64,000 nucleotides of DNA, from contig CALUYM010000003.1 in assembly GCA_944325035.1 (NCBI GenBank), forward strand, positions 1 through 64,000, written 5' to 3'. The translations under genes were made by a program, and so were the position numbers. This document shows, one piece after another, positions 55,646 through 64,000 of this stretch; position 1 is the first letter of the stretch, and each line of letters starts with the position of its first letter. The notes beneath the pieces are model-generated. The model searched no databases, was not told the DNA's origin, and was given only the letters and a program-made list of their open reading frames with translations. The stretch is from an uncultured Anaeroplasmataceae bacterium (GTDB lineage: Bacteria > Bacillota_I > Bacilli_A > Acholeplasmatales > Anaeroplasmataceae).

Positions 55646-56359
55646 ATGATTTGTATTTTATTATGTGCGGGATATGCTACAAGAATGTATCCACTTACAG
55701 AAAATTTCCCTAAACCATTACTTAAAATAAAAGGAAAAACCATTATTGATCGCTTAATAGACGATTTAGAAAATGGTCAAAAAATAACTAAATATATTAT
55801 TGTATCTAATCATAAATTTATTAATGAATTTATATTATGGAAAAAAACAAGAAAAGAAAATATTGTTGTTTTGGATGATGGATCAACAGCTAATGAAAAT
55901 AGATTAGGAGCTGTTAAAGATATTTGGTTTGCTATTAACAATGAACATATTGATGAAGATATAATAGTATTAGCAGGAGATAATCTTTTAGATTTTTCAT
56001 TGAATGAATTTATTAAATTTTCAGAATCTAAAAATGCTAATGCAATTATGACTTATAAAGAAAATGATGTAACCAGACTTAGAAGAACTGGTGTTATTGA
56101 AATGGATACAGAAAATAGGGTAATATCATTCGAAGAAAAACCTTTGAATCCTAAATCAAATAATGCAGTTCCTCCTTTTTATATATTCAAAAAAGATAAT
56201 TTGAAGTTAATCTATAAAGGTATAGAATCAGGATGTGCAGTTGATGCTCCGGGAATGTTTATAGAATGGTTTGTTAAGCATACATCTATTTATGCCTGGT
56301 CAATGACAGGAAATAGAATAGATATTGGGAATTTAGATGACTATTATGCCAATAGATGA
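55646..56359 (+). CDS. Sugar-1-phosphate nucleotidyltransferase
   Basis: A 237-residue NTP-transferase. The nucleotide loop LLCAGYATRMYPLTENFPKP is at residues 5-24 (variant of GxGTRL), the magnesium Asp is in VLAGDNLLDF near 116 and the sugar-binding EEKP near 165. It lacks the C-terminal beta-helix of bifunctional enzymes. Next to a GHMP kinase it should complete a two-step salvage route from free sugar to NDP-sugar for the polysaccharide. It ends in TGA. Confidence 0.85.
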   Translation: MICILLCAGYATRMYPLTENFPKPLLKIKGKTIIDRLIDDLENGQKITKYIIVSNHKFINEFILWKKTRKENIVVLDDGSTANENRLGAVKDIWFAINNEHIDEDIIVLAGDNLLDFSLNEFIKFSESKNANAIMTYKENDVTRLRRTGVIEMDTENRVISFEEKPLNPKSNNAVPPFYIFKKDNLKLIYKGIESGCAVDAPGMFIEWFVKHTSIYAWSMTGNRIDIGNLDDYYANR

Positions 56360-56433
56360 AAAAACTATTCAAATAAATTTATTTTTATATTTAATTATAA
56401 TTTGATTAATGTGAATTGGGAGAAAATATATTT

Positions 56434-57342
56434 ATGATAAAAAAAGTTTTTAAAGCTATAAAAGATGGTACTTTCTTTGAAAAAGTAGAAACAAAACTAA
56501 AATTAAAAAAATTAAAAAAATTTAAAGGAACAGATGAAGAGTATTTAACATTGTGTTGTAAATTGTTTTTAAAATATGATGTAGACCTTAGAAATCCTAA
56601 AACTTTCAATGAATGGATAAATTGGTACAAATTAAATTATAAAAACGATTTAATGCCCATTTGCGTAGATAAAGTTAAAGTAGATGAATATGTTAGTTCA
56701 AAAGGATTATCAGATATTTTGGTGAAAAAGTACGAAATTTGGGATTCTCCTAGTCAAATTAATATTAATAAACTACCTAATTCATTTGTTATAAAGACAA
56801 ATCATGATTCAGGTGGAGTTTGTGTATGTAAAAGTAAATTGCATTATAATAAAAATATGCAAAAAAAACTTAAAAAAGCATTTAAGAAAGATTTTTCGAA
56901 TTTATTTAGAGAATGGCCGTATGCTAAGGTTGAGAAAAAAATATTTGCAGAAGAATATTTAAGTGAAAACAATAAAATTCCTTGCGATTATAAATTCTTT
57001 TGCTTCAATGGAGAACCAAAGTTTTTATATGTTTGTACTGGGAGAGGTGTAAAGACTTGTTTTGATTTTTTTGATTTAGAATGGAATCATCTTAACATTG
57101 TTCAACATTATCCAAATAGTAACAATACAATTTTGAAACCTAAAAATTTTGATAGAATGCTTGATGTTGCTAGGATATTATCCAAAGACTTTCCTTTTGT
57201 TAGAGTAGATTTATATAACATAGATGGTCAAATTAAATTTGGAGAATTAACTTTTTATCATTTTGCTGGAATAACACCATTTGAAACTAAAGATATGGAT
57301 TTAGAGTTGGGTAAATTTTTTATAGATAATATAAAATGTTAA
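56434..57342 (+). CDS. TupA-like ATP-grasp protein
   Basis: A 302-residue protein of the TupA-like ATP-grasp family. The hallmark PKTFNEWINWYK is near residues 52-63, then a VDKVKVDEYV segment, LPNSFVIKTNHDSGG near 112 binding ATP phosphate, and a C-terminal VRVDLYNIDGQIKFGELTFYHFAG with the metal-binding Asp and Glu. TupA joins glutamate units in teichuronopeptide, so this enzyme may attach an amino acid or peptide to the glycan. The ATG at 56434 follows GGGAG by 11 bases; an upstream in-frame TTG is less likely. It is the last gene of the polysaccharide cluster. Confidence 0.85.
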   Translation: MIKKVFKAIKDGTFFEKVETKLKLKKLKKFKGTDEEYLTLCCKLFLKYDVDLRNPKTFNEWINWYKLNYKNDLMPICVDKVKVDEYVSSKGLSDILVKKYEIWDSPSQININKLPNSFVIKTNHDSGGVCVCKSKLHYNKNMQKKLKKAFKKDFSNLFREWPYAKVEKKIFAEEYLSENNKIPCDYKFFCFNGEPKFLYVCTGRGVKTCFDFFDLEWNHLNIVQHYPNSNNTILKPKNFDRMLDVARILSKDFPFVRVDLYNIDGQIKFGELTFYHFAGITPFETKDMDLELGKFFIDNIKC

Positions 57343-57440
57343 GAGTTATCTAAAAATCGTTTATAAATTTTTTTTAATTTACATACAAAATAAAGTTATT
57401 TTCCTTAAAATCAATGGTATATTTACGTCTAAAAAAGTGG

Positions 57441-57476
57441 ATAGAGTGGCACGATAAGTGCCACTCTATTTTTTAC
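57441..57476 (+). terminator. Intrinsic terminator closing the polysaccharide cluster
   Basis: ATAGAGTGGCAC and its complement GTGCCACTCTAT form a perfect stem (57441-57469), followed by six T residues. It is about 100 bases past the last gene. Confidence 0.9.
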
Positions 57477-57559
57477 AAAGACTTTTTATTTATTTAGTTT
57501 TAATACTAGTAGTTTGTTGTATTTACTGTAGGTACTACGACATTAATTTATTTCTTTTT

Positions 57560-58520
57560 TTACGTGTATATAAAATTTTTGCATCATAATTGATTATATA
57601 ATACAATTTTTAATGCGATAGAATTTTTGTTTCTATAGGCTAATCTATAGAGTGTATTAATGTCACGATTAACATGTTCCATAGAAGCATTTGATATTCT
57701 ACGATTTTTTACTCTAATAAATTAGTTTATTATTTAATCTTCCCAATTTTTAACATTTTTCATACTTTGATATATTCATTTATTTGAGATTGTATAAATT
57801 TCAATAGAATCTCATCTAGCTATTCTTTAGCATTATCAAAATTTGAGAATTCATTAAAATTGAAGTATTTGTTAAATGTCAATACACATCAGCTGATGTG
57901 TATCTATTGATAACATGTAATCTATGCTTTCGTGAGAGTTAATATTTTGACATTGTTGATTTACCGTAATTTTTTAAAAATAATTCTAGTCATCTATTAG
58001 GTAAGCGTTTTTGGGCGATTATCATGTGAGTATCGTATAAATTGATGGAAGATAATCGTATTTTTTACGCTCATTCAAATTTATACTATAGAAGTAGTCT
58101 TCATGAAAATTTAATAATACATCAATTATTTATTTTAAATATATTATACGGTAAAAAACATTATTTAGGATAAATCAATATTTCAGAATATAGCTAATCA
58201 GTAGTTAAAAAATAAGGTAGCTTTAATCGTTTCATATCAACTTTTTTTACATGAGTTGGTAAAACATTAATTTTTTGGCAACAGCTGTATATATTGGTTG
58301 GATTCTTTAATACGTAAAATGTTTTGGAATCTTTTTGAATGATAGTTCTTCTTTGAGATAAATAATTTTTTAAAATATTTAGTAGGATTAGTGCACTTCA
58401 TAATTCTACAATAAAGTTTAAAATTGATATTAATTTTTTAAGAAGTAGAAACTTTTAACATTTTACTTCTTGAACTCCGAATGATTGATTTTTTAGAATT
58501 GCAATATGAGAAAACGGGTT
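57560..58520 (-). pseudogene. Decayed ISL3-like transposase
   Basis: On the minus strand, translation from about 57890 down to 57600 gives recognisable pieces: NKYFNFNEFSNFDNAKE, then LDEILLKFIQSQINEY, then MKNVKNWED, FIRVKNRRISNASMEH and VNRDINTLYRLAY. The order matches the C-terminal part of ISL3-family DDE transposases, where an NW-EEI-NSF segment precedes the ISNxxxE catalytic Glu and an AYGY-NF-RFR end. Stop codons and frame changes occur throughout. The N-terminal half (to about 58520) is too decayed to follow with confidence. Confidence 0.6.
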
Positions 58521-58609
58521 ATTATTGTATGATAAAAGATATCATGTGACTTCTTTTAATCGATTCCAATATAGTCTAATCCATATCCTTTGATGGATTC
58601 AAAATCTCA

Positions 58610-58667
58610 AATAAAGCCTCCTTAGTATAATGTTTTCACAAACATTATTATACTGGGAGGCTTTATT
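58610..58667. terminator. Long hairpin, probable bidirectional terminator
   Basis: AATAAAGCCTCC (58610-58621) and GGAGGCTTTATT (58656-58667) are perfect complements, and the inner arms AGTATAATGTT and AACATTATTATACT extend the stem with a short bulge. It lies just beyond the transposase remnant, so it may mark the old element end. Confidence 0.7.
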
Positions 58668-58679
58668 TATTCTCTTAAA

Positions 58680-60550
58680 CATACATCATTTAATTTAAAA
58701 TAATAATGAACTGTAAAACTTCAGTTAAGATACTTACTTTATTACTATCATTTTTATCTTTAATAAATGATATCTATTTTCTAGTAGATAAATTCTATAA
58801 GGAACATAAGATTGTTTACTTAAATGTTACTAATTTCTATAATTACTATATGTTGTTATGATTAACCGAAACAAATAAACTTTTTAAAACTGTATTTAAA
58901 TGATTTAGAAACTTTCTACAGTACTTCTTTTTTTAAAAATTACAATTTTAATAAAAAATCTATCTACTATTTTAAAACTCAACTTTAATAGGTATATTTA
59001 TTATTTATTTTCATTATAAAAATTTAGGATTAAACGCTAGCTTAATTAATATATATAATGATAGAATATTATAATCTCCTAAAAAAATTTTAAATTTGTT
59101 CAAAACATAATGGTTTTTCTAAGTATAATTTAATAATAATTGCGATAAAATGTAAATATAAACGTGAAAATCTTGGAATCCTATGTTATAATAACGATAA
59201 ACTTTTTATTTAACTATAGAGAGTAAATAATTTGGGAGGGATTTTATGTAAAATATAGATAATACAAAACTAATCAATATGAATCTATTAATATTAATGA
59301 ATATTTAAAAACAGGTTTGTTTAATGTTTTAATTTATATGATACTAATTATTATAAATTAATAGCATAATTAAAAAAAATAATAAAAAAAGGATAATGGA
59401 GCGTAGTTTCTAATTATCATTCAAAAAAAGACTTTCATAAAATTGATAGTATTATAATGATGCTGAATTAAATTGATTATGCATTATGTCAATAGGATAA
59501 AAACTTGTAACACTTTTCTATCCAAATAAGATAAGCTAACTCTAATTTTTGTGATGCTTGTTAAAATAGTATTTATATGATATTGTAATATGGTTAAGGC
59601 TGGTCACAGCACTATGAATTAATATATAAAAAAAGAGAAGATTATAATTTACCTATTTCATCATTTTGATTTATGGAATTAAATTGGAATAGTAGAATGT
59701 TCTAATATAGCATAAATAGATATTTTGAGAATGATGTTATCAATTTAAGAATCTATATACATATATTACTAAATTTTCGAATTAATAAGTTTTAATATTT
59801 GAAAATAACTTATTTGTTAGGGTGGTCATTATTACTAAATGTAATGCTGTTTATAACTAATTATTCACATAATCATGTAACTGATTTTAGTGAATAAATA
59901 TGCTATGAATCATATTGATTTTATTCTGTAGACAAAAGTGTTTTGTAGCTTTTCATATCATCAAATTTATCATTTTTAATTTTACGTAATTTAGAAGCTT
60001 AGAAATATTCTTAGTTAAGTAAGGATTAAACTTTATAAATGAATAATTATGATTATTTAAAAGTTACATAAGATTATTTTAATAATGGCATATAGTTTAA
60101 AGCCCTATTGTTATTTATTAAGAACTAAATAGAGAGCTTAAAATACTAAGAAAGTGCTTAAAATTTCTTTAGAGTTATGAAAAGAAAAATACTTATTTGA
60201 ATTTTTCACGTTTTAGTTTGAACGATAATTGCTGTGTGAATTTATGACTATCTAATCTAATAAGGTACATAAAATAGCGTTTCTAAAATAAAATGTACTA
60301 AAAACATTTACAACAAGCAAATTTTTTAATTATGAAACCTTATAATTTATAAAACATTAAGTTCTAACTAGTCACTACTTTAAAAAATATGGTAAGCTCC
60401 TAATTAAATAATTTAAAGTTGTAAATGAATATAAAATAAATCTACATGGTTTATTAAATAATGGATTCTTTTAAAAGAGGCAAAAACAATTAAGGTATAA
60501 GGAAGGAGAAAATATTATTATTTTAGTTAAATTATTACTAATCTAATAAT
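58680..60550. other. Decayed region without intact genes
   Basis: Stops occur in all frames every few codons. One trace is a GGGAGG ribosome site at 59234-59239 followed by an ATG at 59246 that meets a stop at once, after which broken plus-strand pieces continue to about 59760. These include GWSQHYELIYKK and, further on, ELNWNSRMF, faintly like the WSHY and NNWSVR motifs of DUF1016/YhcG proteins; this is weak. No RNA gene or array is visible. The length of the gap is itself unusual in this compact chromosome. Confidence 0.4.
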
Positions 60551-60560
60551 ACATAAAAAT

Positions 60561-61804
60561 ATGAAAAAAATACAGGAATATGAAAATTTAGATCTACTTG
60601 ATTATGTTGAAGATGAAGAAATAGACTTAGATATTGAGACTGATTCTGTTAGTGAGGAAATAGGAAATAGCGATGAAAAGAGAAAGCTATATGTTGATAA
60701 AGTTGATAAATCAACATCAGATTTATTTCGAATGATAGTAGAAGGGGAATTAAATTTACAACCAGATTATCAAAGAAAACTTGTTTGGGATAATAAAACG
60801 ATGTCTAAATTTATAGAATCTTTATTGTTAGCAATACCAATTCCGACTATTTTTTAGCTGAAAATAAAGATGATACATTTGAAGTTATAGACGGACAACA
60901 AAGATTAGCAACTATTTTTGCTTTTATGAAATCAAAGGCACCCAGTTGTATTGATAATTTACCAATTCAACTTAGAGAATTAAAAGAACTTAAATTAGGA
61001 GGATTAGAAACATTAAGGCAATATAATAAAAAATTATATACTGAACTTCAAGATGTTCAACGAAAGTTTAACAATGTTTCTTTACCAATAGTAATCATAA
61101 AGAAAGATTCTAGTGAAGATATAAAGTATGATATATTTTCAAGAATAAATAGTGGCGCAATTAAGCTAAATCATCAAGAACTTTTAAATGCTATGTATAG
61201 AGGTAAATTGCTTTGTGCATTAAATGAGGCATCAACTACATGTCAAGTAGATAAATTATTTGGATATAGACCAGTTTTAAAAAAAAGATTTGGATATCAT
61301 GAAATCTTATTAAGAGCCAAGGTTATGGAGTCATTTATTGATAAAGAAACTTGGAAAATAAAAGCAGTTAAAATAAAAAACAAAGAAAATTTTAATGCAG
61401 AAAAAGAATTTAGAACATATAATGGTAGATTAAATAGTGCAGTTTTGGAGTATTTAAAAGAGTACAGGGATGATGAAAATGAAGGCTATGAATTAAAAAA
61501 GTTTATTAATGATTCATTAGAAAAAGTCGATATAGTTTTTGGAGAAAAATGTTTTAAAAGGATAAACGCTGGTAAAGCAACAAGTATTAATAAAACAATT
61601 GCAGAATTACAAATTGTAGTATTATCAAAATTTGATTTAGAATTTATAAAGAAAAATAAAGTTCAAATTTTAAACTCATTCAATAACTTTTTAGAAAGTA
61701 ATAGTTCTGATGTTTTTACAAGGGGAACGAATAACACCACAAATATAAATAAAAGATATGAATGGGGTGCAAAAGTTTTTAACATATTCAAGGGGAATTA
61801 TTAA
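60561..61804 (+). pseudogene. DUF262 (ParB-like/GmrSD-type) protein gene broken by a single-base frameshift
   Basis: Two frames join to one protein of about 414 residues. The first (60561-60857) has an acidic N-terminus and the DUF262 motif QPDYQRK at residues 67-73. The second runs on from LAENKDDTFEVIDGQQRLATIF, with the second motif DGQQR encoded at 60890-60904, to 61804. Adding one T to the T6 run at 60850-60855 restores the frame (PIPTIFLAENK). DUF262 domains act as NTP-dependent nucleases or sensors in type IV restriction (GmrSD) and other defence systems. Apart from this lesion the gene is open throughout, so the break is recent, switchable or a sequence error. Confidence 0.8.
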
Positions 61805-61805
61805 T

Positions 61806-62510
61806 ATGCTGTCAGTAATAAAAGATAATTTCGATAAATATCTGGAAATTTACAATGGTTTTTGTTTGGATGAAAGTAAGGATCCGGTAGCAATCAATTT
61901 ATTGAAGAATTCTTTATACTTGTCTGTATTTACTACATTTGAAGATTTTTTAAAAAAACTAATCAAAGACTATTTAAATAATATATCTGATGAAGGAATA
62001 AAATTTACTGATTTATCTTCAGGATTTGCTAAAGCTTTTTTTATGGGGCATCAAAAACAAATAAATAAAATTTTGGAAAATAAAGAAAGAAACGAAGATG
62101 CATTTAAAAGTTATTTCAAAAAAATAAAAGAAAATATAAAAAAAGAAGAATTAGAAAAATATATATTTTTTAAATTCTTACATGAAAGTAATCTAAAAGG
62201 ATATTATAAAGATTTATTTGAACAAATATTAGGTGATAGAGATTTTTTAAGTAACCTAGAGTTAAATAATATTGATGAATATGCTGATATAGAAATAATA
62301 AATTCTACAAATGCCAATAATTTTTTAATACACTATGTCGAAGAAATAAGAAATTCCATTGCTCATCAAAATCAGGAATTTAAAGTAGGTGAACTTCCAT
62401 TTAAAATAGTGATTGCTCATTTTTTGTTTATAATCGAAAAGATGATAAAAAAATATGAGGAACATACGAATTTTGAGTTTGGTAGAATAAGCATAAATCT
62501 TTTGGCCTAA
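61806..62510 (+). CDS. HEPN-domain protein of the MAE_28990/MAE_18760 type
   Basis: A 234-residue, largely helical protein. Near the C-terminus it carries RNSIAH, with Arg182 and His187 in the R-x4-H arrangement that forms the active site of HEPN ribonucleases. The N-terminal LKNSLYLSVFTTFEDFLKKLI segment (about 30-50) matches the start of MAE_28990-like HEPN proteins. I set the start at 61806, nine bases after AGGGGA, rather than at an ATG inside the upstream gene. It begins one base after the DUF262 stop, so the two form a unit. In related pairs such HEPN proteins are proposed RNA-cutting effectors. Confidence 0.78.
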   Translation: MLSVIKDNFDKYLEIYNGFCLDESKDPVAINLLKNSLYLSVFTTFEDFLKKLIKDYLNNISDEGIKFTDLSSGFAKAFFMGHQKQINKILENKERNEDAFKSYFKKIKENIKKEELEKYIFFKFLHESNLKGYYKDLFEQILGDRDFLSNLELNNIDEYADIEIINSTNANNFLIHYVEEIRNSIAHQNQEFKVGELPFKIVIAHFLFIIEKMIKKYEEHTNFEFGRISINLLA

Positions 62511-62599
62511 ATGTGATATTTTCATTTGAAATAAAAGTTCGTTATATGGAAAAAGCATAGATTTAAAATGAACAAAATCATATAATGTTATGGAGATAA

Positions 62600-63720
62600 A
62601 TATGATGGTAGTATGCAAAAGATAGTTATAAAAGGCTTATCTGATATGTTTGATTATGATATTAAAATAAAAAAATGTTCTTAATATAATTAAAAAATCT
62701 AATGGATATGGAAAGTCAACAATTTTAATAATTGTGAAATTATTTTCTTAAAAATTTATGGATTTTTATTTAATTAAAATGAGTTTTAAGGAAATAGATT
62801 TTTATTTAGATGAGTAGATTTACATTATAACAAAGGCGAATGATGTATTAAAATTCATGACATAAAGAAAAATTTAACGGATATTAAATACATAATTCTA
62901 AGGAGTATTCAAAAATCATTCCATTTATATAGTTGATGATGATCATGTTTTAGATCCATTTACAGATAAAATTTATACTATTTCTATTTTTTAGAGAAAA
63001 TTATTCTTGCTTAGATGATAATAGCTTAAACAAAAAAAGATTATAGCAAGCAATTTAAAGATATTAAGGAAATATTTAATTTGATTTCTAATAAATTAGG
63101 TGAAATTTATTTATACAAGAAGAAAGGTTAATTAAAGTGTAAATAAATAATGAATTTAGAAATTCCAATGATATTATTAATGAGATAAAAAATTACCAAA
63201 AAAATGATTAAAATTCTTAATGAACATTCTAATGAGTAGAAATTACTTAAAATGATTATTCAAAAAATGAAAATTTTTAAAATGAAAATAGATAGTTTGA
63301 GATGATACAATTTCATTATCTACATATACATACAAATCGGCGTTTTTCAAAAATTCATTTTGATGGCTTTAAAGATAAGTTTAACGTTTATGCACCATTT
63401 ATTGAAAAATTAAATATTTTTACTCAAATAATAAATGGTATGGAAGTAATAAAAAACGATAAATTAAAACTCAATTTAAATTTATTGTCATCAGGAGAGA
63501 AATAAGAAATAGTTTTATTTTATAAATTGATTTCGAAACTCCTCAAAAAGTATATTATTAATTGTGAGGCTGAAATTTCTTTGCACTTTATATGAAAAAA
63601 TAAATTTATTAATGATTTAGGAAAATCATTTGATTCTTTAAAACTGAAAAACTATTATGAAAAAGACATAGATCAATCTATTCAAAAAATTAACAATTGT
63701 ATAAAAAATGTAATGATGAA
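62600..63720 (+). pseudogene. Decayed AAA-family ATPase (AAA_15/AAA_21, SMC-like)
   Basis: Pieces of one ATPase survive in order. From about 62614 come QKIVIKGLSDMFDYDI and, after a shift, NGYGKSTIL, a Walker A. At about 63108 comes IQEERLI, and at 63302-63505 an open stretch ending LNLLSSGEK, the ABC-type signature. After an in-frame stop it continues EIVLFYKLIS and EAEISLHF, the Walker B region. The family pattern (REQRLI-like, SSGEKQEIVL, DEPEISLH) is clear. More than ten stops or shifts make it dead. It follows the DUF262-HEPN pair and may have been its third member or an adjacent defence gene. Confidence 0.7.
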
Positions 63721-63738
63721 ATAAATAAGACTTTTAAC

Positions 63739-63778
63739 AAATAGGTGTTTGAATAAAAACTTAAGCATCTATTTTTCA
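63739..63778 (+). terminator. Weak intrinsic terminator past the ATPase remnant
   Basis: AAATAGGTGTTT and AAGCATCTATTT can pair with two G-U pairs and are followed by T residues. Confidence 0.5.
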
Positions 63779-63841
63779 TTTATAGTTATTTTAATAAAAA
63801 ATATAGTTGGTTGGTTAAAATTTGCAGGATATTCATCCTAA

Positions 63842-64000
63842 ATTTTCAACTATCTAGCCATTTTTTTAAATTCATGCAGGCAAAAAGTAGGTGAAGATTT
63901 CACTTTATCCTCTCAAATACAAGATATCTGCGATATCTTGTAAATATTAATCAATAATTTTATTTATAATCAGCAAAATATCTTTCAATTGTTTCCTTAC
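63842..64000 (-). pseudogene. 3' end of a decayed IS1182-like transposase
   Basis: Read from the window end on the minus strand, one frame gives KETIERYFADYK, then FTRYRRYLVFERIK and LHLLFACMNLKKMAR. These match the C-terminus of IS1182-family transposases, with the catalytic-region E-x-x-E/IERxFAD motif, the FTRYRGL segment and the closing LFACMNLKKMA. Three in-frame stops interrupt it. The rest of the element lies beyond the window. Confidence 0.75.

Noticed and set aside
57888-57903. Palindrome CACATCAGCTGATGTG as a regulatory site
   Set aside because: It lies inside the decayed transposase and is not repeated elsewhere in the window.
60840-60870. Programmed ribosomal frameshift in the DUF262 gene
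   Set aside because: The T6 run would need one extra T or a shift, but no stimulatory structure or upstream ribosome-like site is visible and the family is not known to need recoding. Recent mutation, slippage or error are simpler.
63919-63941. Perfect 10-bp inverted repeat with a 3-base loop, which looks like an attachment or operator site
   Set aside because: It falls inside the IS1182-like coding remnant and encodes the repeated Arg-Tyr-Arg-Arg-Tyr stretch, so its symmetry is explained by the protein sequence.

Overview
The window is a low-GC, short-intergenic Bacillota chromosome segment that uses the standard code: TGA ends several genes (for example at 49294, 53594 and 56359) and Trp is TGG. 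Many LPxxC-type lipoproteins, no S-layer or LPXTG proteins, an asparagine T-box, MsmK-type sugar ABC genes, DUF4250 and large pectate lyase lipoproteins together suggest a gut-dwelling member of the Bacilli/Erysipelotrichia to Acholeplasma-like branch. This placement is an inference; no rRNA is present.

Region 1 (1-19070). A GH4 enzyme with the CHEV signature of alpha-galacturonidases and a TIM-barrel sugar isomerase lie on the minus strand. The T-box-controlled asnS follows. Next comes a run of genes that looks like one nutrient system: ABC ATPase, two permeases and a binding lipoprotein, then a thermonuclease lipoprotein, an OB-fold/Ig lipoprotein (two frameshifts near its end), an endonuclease I lipoprotein and two overlapping DHH phosphoesterases of the NrnA type. 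I read this as a possible extracellular nucleic-acid digestion and uptake locus. An APC amino acid permease closes the region.

Region 2 (19353-21760). A tRNA-Gln(UUG) is followed by a tyrosine recombinase and two almost identical 480-bp copies of a promoter-gene-terminator unit encoding a small acidic protein of unknown function. A 12-bp inverted copy of the tRNA 3' end and a pair of 12-bp palindromes lie on the far side.

Region 3 (21761-31022) holds metabolic and housekeeping genes: acetyltransferase, flavoprotein, Fe-ADH and a convergent LysR; asnA; a SnoaL-PAS-GGDEF cyclase; histidinol phosphatase; pyroglutamyl peptidase; PTS enzyme I. Region 4 (31055-37108) has two PL1 pectate lyase lipoproteins; the second has a perfect promoter with a perfect cre/LacI-type palindrome exactly filling its spacer.

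Region 5 (37364-44975) has two pairs of ABC exporters, a 31-codon candidate peptide gene between them, and a DUF4250 gene. Region 6 (45140-57342) is a surface-polysaccharide cluster: a decayed manC, a ManA-GMD fusion with an altered dehydratase active site, GT26 and two GT4 glycosyltransferases, a polymerase, a flippase, two hexapeptide acyltransferases, a galacturonokinase-like GHMP kinase with a partner nucleotidyltransferase, and a TupA-like ATP-grasp.

Region 7 (57343-64000) is a graveyard. It contains an ISL3-like transposase remnant, over 2 kb of decayed sequence, a DUF262 gene broken by one base, an apparently intact HEPN gene, a decayed AAA ATPase and the 3' end of an IS1182-like transposase. 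The DUF262-HEPN-AAA trio looks like a dying defence island.
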